Assembly (NCBI RefSeq): GCF_049348705.1
Contig: NZ_CP186486.1
Coordinates: forward strand, 1 to 59,783
Direction of reading: 5' to 3'
DNA length: 59,783 bases
DNA from: Paracoxiella cheracis
Lineage (GTDB): Bacteria; Pseudomonadota; Gammaproteobacteria; Coxiellales; Coxiellaceae
In this document: positions 36,351-44,500 of the stretch, piece after piece
Numbering within the stretch: position 1 is the first letter of the stretch
How the letters are laid out: every line of letters starts with the position of its first letter
The notes under the pieces: model-generated
What the model was told of the DNA's origin: nothing
Database searches by the model: none
The model's input: the letters and a program-made list of their open reading frames with translations, nothing else
Translations under genes and position numbers: made by a program

Positions 36351-37577
36351 ATGCGTGAAAAAGGGCTTACTCCTACTGGATTAGATGATCCAGCATCTAC
36401 TTTTGAAGCATTTCGTGAAGCTGGAAATGAAATGCTCTTGAGATTAAGAACAACAGTCACATCTCCGAATTCACGGAAAATCTTGCGTACGTGGGGAATT
36501 ATTGATGCTGCCAAAATGATTGGAACTACAGCACCAACTTTACGCAAGCTAGAAACTAACGAAGGTAAGCTTGGTTTGCCTATTAGGGACACAAATAATC
36601 GTAGAATCTATACTCTAGAAAGAATTAACAAAGCAAGAGATATACTTAAAACACGATACCGTCGCCCACTAGACTCCTCTCCCATGATTGTAAGCATCAC
36701 AAACTTTAAAGGCGGAAGCGCAAAAACAACTACCGCAGCTCACCTTGCTCAAAAATGTGCAGTAGATGGTTTAAGGGTATTATTCATCGATTTTGACCCA
36801 CAAGCAACTTCAACTTTTATTGCTGGTGGGATAATTCCAGACTTAGAACTAGATGAAGAAGATACAATTGACTACACTTTACTAAGAGACCCATCATACA
36901 TTCAAAATGTTATAAGACCAACTCATTTTCATGGTCTAGATTTAATACCAGCAAATTTAGCACTACAAAATTTAGAATTAGCCCTACCTAACAACAAGAT
37001 AAACTATTCAGATACACTTGGTAACCCTGCGACTAGACTAAAAAACTCTTTAGATTATGTTAAAGATCAATATGACGTCATTCTCATTGATTGTGGCCCT
37101 AATTTGGGAATTCTAACAATTAACGCTCTATTAGCTTCAAATGGTTTAATTATACCTATTCCACCAAATATGTTTGATTACGCAAGCTTCATAATGCTTA
37201 CAGGAACCTTAGAAAAGTTGTATGAAGCTTTAAAGGGTCAAAGATTAGATTTTTTTAGAGTTCTGTTAACTAAACACTCAGGCTCTAATGAATCAATACA
37301 AGTTGAAAATATGCTTAGAACACAATTTGGTGGCTATATTTTAGCAAATCACATGTGCAATACCGTTGAAATAGAAAAGGCAACTAATGACCTAGGTACT
37401 GTCTATGAAATATCGAAGCCTCGTGGAGCCAGAGAAGCATACCGTCGTGGCTTGCACCATTTAGATGCCGTAAACGGAGAAATTATTAATTACTTTAAAG
37501 ATATTTGGAGCAAACAATCAAAAGAAAATTTCAATAATTCAACAATAACCGATGGAGCGCGAATAAATGTCGAATAA
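36351..37577 (+). CDS. parA: ParA-type plasmid partition ATPase (P1-like, with N-terminal HTH)
   Basis: This 408-residue Walker-type ATPase moves plasmid copies along the nucleoid and, in the large (type Ia) form, represses its own operon. Residues 1-105 hold a MerR-like helix-turn-helix (IDAAKMIGTTAPTLRKLE). The deviant Walker A is KGGSAKTTT at 120-128, with Ala in the place of the usual Gly before the Lys. Walker A' is FIDFDPQ and Walker B is VILIDCGPNLG. The ATG follows AAGGA. The stop overlaps the parB start by 11 bases, so they form one operon. Confidence 0.93.
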   Translation: MREKGLTPTGLDDPASTFEAFREAGNEMLLRLRTTVTSPNSRKILRTWGIIDAAKMIGTTAPTLRKLETNEGKLGLPIRDTNNRRIYTLERINKARDILKTRYRRPLDSSPMIVSITNFKGGSAKTTTAAHLAQKCAVDGLRVLFIDFDPQATSTFIAGGIIPDLELDEEDTIDYTLLRDPSYIQNVIRPTHFHGLDLIPANLALQNLELALPNNKINYSDTLGNPATRLKNSLDYVKDQYDVILIDCGPNLGILTINALLASNGLIIPIPPNMFDYASFIMLTGTLEKLYEALKGQRLDFFRVLLTKHSGSNESIQVENMLRTQFGGYILANHMCNTVEIEKATNDLGTVYEISKPRGAREAYRRGLHHLDAVNGEIINYFKDIWSKQSKENFNNSTITDGARINVE

Positions 37578-38565
37578 AAAAGATGTGCACCTAACAGGCG
37601 CTCTCGCTGCAGTTTTAAATTCAGGCGAGGTTAAAAATGTTGAGTACTATAAAAGTAAGTCTAGAGATAAAAAGCAATCCATTGATTCTAGAACATCATT
37701 TGACCAACTTTCACAAACAGAAAGCACTTTTCTTAATGAAAAAATTATTGAAATGTCACCAGACATCATAATTAACTGGGCATATCATGATCGTCCTGAA
37801 AGTGAACTAGGTGATATAAAAACTTTTGCGGAAGAATTAAAATCTATTGGTCAGCAACAGCCTTGTATAGTCAGGCCATCCAAACAGGATAAAAGACAAT
37901 ATGAAATAATTGCTGGTGAGCGGCGCTGGCGAGCCGCTAAAGTTGCTGGAATAAATTTAAAAGTCATAGTTAAGAACTTGACTGATAAAGAAGCTGCAAT
38001 ATGCCAAGCCGCAGAAAATTCGCATCGTGAAGATCTGTCAGATTATGCCAAAGGAATGAATTATTCTTCTCTAATAGAAAAAGGTATTATAGACCGTAAA
38101 GAACTCCAGGAAAAATTAAAGCTTTCAAAAAGCTCCATTCGAAATTTGCTTTCCTTCTCACGAATAAATCAAAATATTTGGGATGCTATTGGCGATTATT
38201 CAAAAATATCTGCATCAACAGCTTATGAAATATCTAGGTTATTATCTAGCGACTCAAACGACTATCAAAAAATATTACTTCGACTTGCACCTAAACTTGA
38301 TGGCAAAAACATAAGTGATAAAAAATTAAGAAAGCTCGTTGAGCTAGAGATTTCAGGCAATAAAACTAACTTCAGTTATGCTAATGAAATTCGGTCTACA
38401 ACAGGAAGGCATATTTTTACTTGGAGAAAAGATTCTAACGGAAACAGATCCATTGCCTTCCCTAAAGACGTAAGAGAAGTAATCAATTTTACTGAGCTTG
38501 AGAAAACAATTACAAAAAATATAGAAAATCAACTACAAAGGAAACGAGATAATGTAAATAATTAA
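37567..38565 (+). CDS. parB: ParB-type partition protein
   Basis: This 332-residue protein would bind the parS centromere and spread as a CTP switch. The ParB/Srx nuclease-like domain shows QQQPCIVRP and the GERRWRAA box at about residues 117-124, followed by AENSHREDLSDYA. A central helix-turn-helix (KLKLSKSSIRNLLSF) is the parS-binding part. GGAGCG inside the end of parA supplies the ribosome site. A perfect palindrome and a terminator follow directly. Confidence 0.93.
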   Translation: MSNKKDVHLTGALAAVLNSGEVKNVEYYKSKSRDKKQSIDSRTSFDQLSQTESTFLNEKIIEMSPDIIINWAYHDRPESELGDIKTFAEELKSIGQQQPCIVRPSKQDKRQYEIIAGERRWRAAKVAGINLKVIVKNLTDKEAAICQAAENSHREDLSDYAKGMNYSSLIEKGIIDRKELQEKLKLSKSSIRNLLSFSRINQNIWDAIGDYSKISASTAYEISRLLSSDSNDYQKILLRLAPKLDGKNISDKKLRKLVELEISGNKTNFSYANEIRSTTGRHIFTWRKDSNGNRSIAFPKDVREVINFTELEKTITKNIENQLQRKRDNVNN

Positions 38566-38566
38566 A

Positions 38567-38588
38567 TTTGGGTAGGATCCTACCCAAA
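38567..38588. promoter_or_regulatory. Perfect 22-bp palindrome after parB: candidate parS
   Basis: The two arms TTTGGGTAGGA and TCCTACCCAAA are exactly complementary without a gap. The site begins two bases after the parB stop. Plasmid centromeres commonly sit just downstream of parB. It could instead be part of the terminator, but a hairpin with no loop is poor for that. Confidence 0.5.
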
Positions 38589-38590
38589 AA

Positions 38591-38616
38591 AAATGCCCGC
38601 TTCGTGGCGGGCATTT
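38591..38616. terminator. Rho-independent terminator after parAB
   Basis: AAATGCCCGC pairs with GCGGGCATTT around the loop TTCGTG. An A8 tract precedes the stem, giving U8 on the other strand, so it may work in both directions. Confidence 0.75.
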
Positions 38617-38628
38617 AAGATGATTAAT

Positions 38629-38687
38629 GAAGACACTTTGTACTTCATATTGAATCCAGACAAATTCAGTATAGTCAAAGAGTCTTC
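38629..38687 (+). promoter_or_regulatory. Long imperfect inverted repeat in the rep leader
   Basis: GAAGACaCTTTG at 38629 pairs with CAAAGaGTCTTC ending at 38687. Inside, TTGAAT pairs with ATTCAG. The structure sits 38 bp upstream of the rep start and could be an attenuator, an operator for autoregulation or part of an origin. Confidence 0.55.
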
Positions 38688-38725
38688 TTATTACAAGTAA
38701 ATAATGCAAAATAAGGAGCATTACA

Positions 38726-40072
38726 ATGACTATATTGTGTGGTCAGAGGGTTGTTTGCCCAAAAAACAACCCGTCCCCTATTCACTCCTCCCGTGAGCAA
38801 AGTGCTCAAACACTGAAAGCGCTGTGGCAAGATAAGGAATATCGTTTATTCCCACGTGCTGTGTTGCGCTACTTACGCCACGACCAGGCCATCACGGATG
38901 CCGCGAAACTGTGTTGGCAAACGCTGTTTGAATTTGCCTTTTTTGATTCTACCTGGAGCATTACTATATCCAAAAACGAATTAGCACGAGAACTGAACAA
39001 AAGTCCAAGCACCATTGCGCGTCTGCTCAACCAGCTTGAAAAATCTGGCTACATAAAACGCCATCAACGTATTGAAGATAATGCCTGGCAGGCTTCTTGC
39101 ATCGATGTCAGACTTCCTCAGGCGGCGATCGCACAACTGTCATCGTCCCCGGATAGGAAAAAATCAACAGAAAGTACGCACAATCTGACTGGCCCATCAA
39201 ACACGAACGATCCAAAAAACAACCACCCAGATGCGCTATCTGAAGATGGTTCCATTAGCATTAACGAGTACAATTATCAAACTAAAAGTACTGAAGAAGT
39301 ACTTTTTGATGTCAGCCTTACTTCTACCAAAAACGCCACGACAGAGTCTGAAGGAGGGACTCCCATCAATAGAGTCCCTGTCAACGATTCACCGAAGACA
39401 ACATCAACGCAGCATCAAAACCGTGCTCTATGCCCTAGTCCAAATATGAAACCAGGGTTATCCACCAATGAGACAAGGAAGAATAATAATAAATTTAATA
39501 AAATTAATACAACAACACAGTCTGTTGTTGTTAATTTTATTACATCAACAGAGGAAGGAGATGGTAAGGTTTTTGCCAACACAGCGAAACAAATCCAAGA
39601 ATATCAAACACAGATTGAAGACTTGAATGCTGAGTTACAAACATCCGTGTCTCGAGATACCAAATGGGGGCTATTGAAGCAATTGGCCACACTAGAGGGC
39701 GCTTTAATCGACGCTAAACAACAGCAAGCTACAGCCAAACAACACCAAGCAATGGTTCAAACAGAAAAACAACGTCAGGTGAACTTAACCACACACCGCG
39801 ATTTCTGTCAGCAATTGCCAGGTCCTCGCCCTATCAGTGAGTTTCAATTACGACGGATTGAAAAATCATTGCAAGCTTCTACCATTCCTCGCTCAGATCA
39901 TATTCGTGTGCTCAATGAAATCGTGTTTGAAATTCGCATGGGCTCATTGACACACCAGCGTGATACACAAAACCCGTTGACAACAGATCACGCGATCAAT
40001 ATTGCGTTGAAGCTAGTTCGTGAAGGGCGCTGGCAGGCTCCAAATTCCTTAGTCCAGAACCATCACTTATGA
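38726..40072 (+). CDS. Winged-helix replication initiator-like protein
   Basis: This 448-residue protein starts after AAGGAG. Residues 79-112 form a winged helix (SKNELARELNKSPSTIARLL, then NQLEKSGYIKR). The domain with LFPRAVLRYLRHDQAITDAAKLCWQTL before it resembles the first domain of plasmid Rep proteins of Coxiella-type plasmids. The middle is low-complexity and Ser/Thr/Asn-rich. A coiled coil with many Gln lies at about 290-355. The C-terminal 70 residues contain FQLRRIEKSLQ. Position next to parAB supports a replication role. The exact family is not certain. Confidence 0.7.
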   Translation: MTILCGQRVVCPKNNPSPIHSSREQSAQTLKALWQDKEYRLFPRAVLRYLRHDQAITDAAKLCWQTLFEFAFFDSTWSITISKNELARELNKSPSTIARLLNQLEKSGYIKRHQRIEDNAWQASCIDVRLPQAAIAQLSSSPDRKKSTESTHNLTGPSNTNDPKNNHPDALSEDGSISINEYNYQTKSTEEVLFDVSLTSTKNATTESEGGTPINRVPVNDSPKTTSTQHQNRALCPSPNMKPGLSTNETRKNNNKFNKINTTTQSVVVNFITSTEEGDGKVFANTAKQIQEYQTQIEDLNAELQTSVSRDTKWGLLKQLATLEGALIDAKQQQATAKQHQAMVQTEKQRQVNLTTHRDFCQQLPGPRPISEFQLRRIEKSLQASTIPRSDHIRVLNEIVFEIRMGSLTHQRDTQNPLTTDHAINIALKLVREGRWQAPNSLVQNHHL

Positions 40073-40073
40073 T

Positions 40074-40159
40074 GGCTCTGTCGCAAATTTTATGTGGACT
40101 TCAGTATTTTTTGAACAGACTTTTCCTGGGAAAAACTATACTAGCAGTGCGACACAACC
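40074..40159. mobile_element. 86-bp non-autonomous element with IS6-type ends
   Basis: GGCTCTGTCGCAAATTTT and GTGCGACACAACC are the two different IS6 termini, flanking about 55 bp of unrelated sequence with no gene. It may be a miniature IS6 derivative. The next 200 bases (40160-40359) hold nothing I recognise. Confidence 0.65.
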
Positions 40160-40359
40160 GATAAGGCTGCTGTGAGAAGATCCGTATCTTTTCCAGGCCC
40201 CATCTCAAGAAGTGTTCAATTTTTGTGAGAAATATCACACAACTAATTAAGCAATAAGCCATATTACAACGAAGCTATATTGGATAATATTTAATCAGAA
40301 TGATTGATCGAAGATTCATGTGCAAAGGCTTGATAGTTAAATGCACAGCATTACTTAAA

Positions 40360-41477
40360 GGCTTTGTTGCCTAACCTCACGGCTTTGTCTGTGTCGCAAA
40401 ATTTAGGCGCAACGATAACTCGCCGGCATTCCTAGCCGTGTCATTTTATTTAACACACCACAACCGATCATTGATTCGATTTTTTGCCGTACAAAATCTC
40501 GAGCATGTAACGTACTACCCAATATTCTTTTGTAGCGTTGAATCGCCAACTCTGAATAATTCCGATAACCGTATTGTCTTATTCGTTGCCAAGCCATTCG
40601 GCCCAATGCTTTTAGTTGCTTAACATTACCATTACGTTGTGTATGATTATTTTTATCATAAACAGCATCACTATCAGGCGGCATTATTATAGCGGCTCCT
40701 TTAAAGTAATTTGATAATATTTCATAAACAGGATTCTTATCGTAGGCACCATCGGCGCTGACATGGCCCACTTTGCAAGTAAGTTGCTTTGATAACGTTG
40801 CAACGCTTTGGCAATCCGCCGTAAAGCGATCCGTTAAATCATTACCATGAATAATATGTTTATTATCAACGGCTATATGCAATTTACGCCAACTCCGTTT
40901 GGCTGATAATGTATATGTTTCCTGATGCCATTCACCTCTGCCAAACCGTTTTAACCCAGTGGAGTCAAGGGCGATAGCCACAACGCTTTTATCTGCCGAT
41001 TCCGTTTTCCTGTAACGAGGCGACTGAATAGTTAAAAGCGCTAACCGTTTTGACAAGCAACTGTAATCCGGTGATTTTATATTAAGGGCTTTCATCTTGA
41101 AAATTGAATTCATAAACCCTTGACATTGCCTCAACGCTAAACGAAAAACTTGCCGAATTTCATGGCACGTAATGATCGCAAGATCCGTGAACTTTTGGGG
41201 TGCGCCTTTGCCATCATACACACGATCTTTTTCATACCACGAATGAATAATATCATCGGATATCCAGATTTCAATATTGGCACGATTGCGTAATGCATTA
41301 TTATATTCACGCCAATTGCTCACCTTGTATTTCTGCTTGGGAATCGTCCAGCCTTTTTTGTTTGGATATTTATTTGGCATATGAGCCGCCTTCTGCTTGA
41401 AAATCCTGGGGTGCTGAGTATAATATAGACAGCAAAAATTACATAGATTGTTCATGTTTTAGTTAGGCAACAAAGCC
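40360..41477 (-). mobile_element. IS5-family insertion sequence, copy 4
   Basis: A full 1118-bp copy, part of the duplicated block IS5 plus ankyrin gene. After it, AAAACGGGTCTAGATC is the same IS3 end as at 17518, which proves block duplication rather than independent insertion. Confidence 0.92.
40403..41380 (-). CDS. IS5-family transposase, copy 4
   Basis: Intact, 325 residues, identical by eye to the copy at 16442-17419. The catalytic blocks IALDSTG and SADGAYD are unchanged. Confidence 0.9.
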   Translation of the reverse strand: MPNKYPNKKGWTIPKQKYKVSNWREYNNALRNRANIEIWISDDIIHSWYEKDRVYDGKGAPQKFTDLAIITCHEIRQVFRLALRQCQGFMNSIFKMKALNIKSPDYSCLSKRLALLTIQSPRYRKTESADKSVVAIALDSTGLKRFGRGEWHQETYTLSAKRSWRKLHIAVDNKHIIHGNDLTDRFTADCQSVATLSKQLTCKVGHVSADGAYDKNPVYEILSNYFKGAAIIMPPDSDAVYDKNNHTQRNGNVKQLKALGRMAWQRIRQYGYRNYSELAIQRYKRILGSTLHARDFVRQKIESMIGCGVLNKMTRLGMPASYRCA

Positions 41478-41507
41478 AAAACGGGTCTAGATCGCAGTAC
41501 CGCTACA

Positions 41508-41517
41508 GGGGGGGGGG
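41508..41517 (+). promoter_or_regulatory. G10 homopolymer in the ribosome-binding position of ankyrin gene B
   Basis: The same ten-G tract as before gene A, two bases before the ATG at 41520. Equal length in both copies in this assembly may mean no slippage since duplication, or a consensus that hides mixed lengths. Confidence 0.7.
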
Positions 41518-41519
41518 CT

Positions 41520-44500
41520 ATGCAACCAGAATTAACAGATAAATTTTACAAGTATCAAGATAAAAAACTTAGCGTTCTTGCAGAAAAGCAAGAAGCCTTT
41601 TTGACTACGCATTATGGTGCAGGTCCCTTGTATTATGATCAGAATCATCCGACATCATTTGAGAAAGCAAAAAGCCAGCTGATACAGATTTTAGCTTCAA
41701 TGCTAAAGCTAAATAATCTTGCGTTGGGTAATTTTGACCGTTTAAAAGAGCGCTTAGGCAGAGAGTTCACTATGGAGAACATCTCTTCTGAAAATGATAG
41801 AAGCTTAATATTGGTATCGGCAAAAAAAACCATTGAATATGCATACTATGCTCATGAAAGAACTATCAAAAATATAAATCCAAGTTTGTTAAGAGATTTC
41901 ACTTTTGATGCTTGCTACCCGGGCGTTTATTCTAATTTGGTTAGGTTTTGTGAATATCTAGAAAGCACATTTGAAGCAATGGTGCGTTATGCGAAGAAAA
42001 GTGCAATTGAACAGATCGCAGCCCAGTATGTTTCTGAAGTTAATTGGACTGCTGGATTCCCGGGGGATGAAATCCATTACGTGCATGCCCTGCATAACTA
42101 TGTTGCTCAAGAGTATGCTCTACCAGAAATAATAGATCCGCTTGCCCCAGTTAATTTGGATGCACAGCTGCTTAATAAATTCCGTGATCAATTAAAATCA
42201 ACGATTAACCACACGATGATTGTTGATTTTCTTTTGATGAAAGTACAGGGCATTATAGGGGATAAGTTCTCTTGTGATAACAGTAGCCGTATGAAAAAGT
42301 GGTTGGGGTGTCCAAACGAAGAGGATTTAAGACTATATTCTTACGGTATGTATTCGGAAGACGAAAAAAGCAATGGTGGCGACACAAATAACACTTTGAA
42401 AATACCAAATGTTTCTCGAATGCTGCGGCTGTTTGTAAACATCTGCCTTGAACAAAATAAGTTTTCTAAAGATTGTGTGCATAAGTTTGATGCAGGAAAA
42501 GGAAAAATCATTCAAACGGTGTCCGATTTATTTATTGTCGAAGAAATCAAAGATGAGAAACTTGATATGGACAGATGGGTTGTTAGAGTGGCTCAAGCGG
42601 AGGATATAGAAGGGTTAAAAAATGAAAATCATCAATTTGTGGCTTGGCCATCGTTTCAGCATATGCATGGAGATGGGCTGCTTCGTCTATTGAAAAGTGA
42701 GTATTGCCAAGAGCAGTCTTCTTATAGAGAGGCGTTGATCTGGTCTTTTCTCTATGGCAGTCCAAGTAACGAACTATTAGAAGTGTTACGCGCCAATACT
42801 GCTTTTTTATTAGGGAAAAAAGGTATTACTTTCGATTCCAAATGCTGTTTTGGAAAGTCAGTTCTGGAAATTTTGATTGATAGAACTGATCTGCATAAAT
42901 TAGCTGATTTTCTTAACTACACAGTGGCTGAATTTGGGCTAGAAAAATTGATGAACGCACTAGAAGGCGATGTGGTAAGACTGATGGTGTGGGTTGCAAC
43001 ACAAACCGGGCGTGTTGGTGTTTTAGAAAAGCTCCACGAGTGGAACATTGATCTGGCGACCGCCACTAAAAATGGTGAAACGCCCGCATTCATTGCGGCA
43101 GACAACGGGCATATTGGTGTTTTAGAAAAGCTCCACGCGTGGGGAATTGATTTAACAACTCCCAACAATCAGGGTGAGACGCCCGCATTCATTGCGGCGA
43201 GCAACGGTCATATTGGTGTTTTAGAAAAGCTCCACGAGTGGAACATTGATCTGACGGCTGCCAATGAATATGGCGTGACGCCCGCGTTTATTGCGGCGCG
43301 CAACGGTCATACTGGTGTTTTAGAAAAGTTCCACGAGTGGAACATTGATCTGACGACGGCTACTAAAAATGGCGTGACGCCCGCGTTTATTGCGGCGCGC
43401 AACGGTCATACTGGTGTTTTAGAAAAGTTCCACGAGTGGAACATTGATCTGACGACGGCTACTAAAAATGGTGTAACGCCCGCATTCATTGCGGCGGCCA
43501 ACGATCAGATTGGTGTTTTAGAAAAGTTCCACGAGTGGAACATTGATCTGACGGCTGCCAATGAACATGGCGTGACGCCCGCATTAATTGCGGTGAAAGC
43601 CGGGCGTGTTGGTGTTTTAGAAAAGTTCCACGAGTGGGACATTGATTTAACAACTCCCAACAATCAGGGTGAGACGCCCGCATTAATTGCGGCGCAAGCC
43701 GGGCGTGTTGGTGTTTTAGAAAAGCTCCACGAGTGGAACATTGATCTGACGGCTGCCAATGAATATGGCGTGACGCCCGCGTTTATTGCGGCGGGCAACG
43801 GTCATACTGGTGTTTTAGAAAAGTTCCACGAGTGGGACATTGATCTGACGGCTGCCAATGAACATGGCGTGACGCCCGCGTTTATTGCGGCGCAAGCCGG
43901 GCGTGTTGGTGTTTTAGAAAAGCTCCACGAGTGGGGAATTGATCTGACGACGGCTACTAAAAATGGTGTAACGCCCGCATTAATTGCGGTGAAAGCCGGG
44001 CGTGTTGGTGTTTTAGAAAAGTTCCACGAGTGGGACATTGATTTAACAACTCCCAACAATCAGGGTGAGACGCCCGCATTAATTGCGGCGCAAGCCGGGC
44101 GTGTTGGTGTTTTAGAAAAGCTCCACGAGTGGAACATTGATCTGACGGCTGCCAATGAATATGGCGTGACGCCCGCGGTTATTGCGGCGGGCAACGATCA
44201 GATTGGTGTTTTAGAAAAGTTCCACGAGTGGAACATTGATCTGACGGCTGCCAATGAACATGGCGTGACGCCCGCATTAATTGCGGTGAAAGCCGGGCGT
44301 GTTGGTGTTTTAGAAAAGTTCCACGAGTGGGACATTGATTTAACAACTCCCAACAATCAGGGTGAGACCCCCGCGTTCACTGCAGCAAAGTATGGATGCC
44401 TGAAGGTATTGGACAAGTTCCACGAGTGGGGAATTGATCTGACGACGGCTACCAAAAATGGTGAAACGCCCGCATTCATTGCGGCAGACAACGGGCATAT

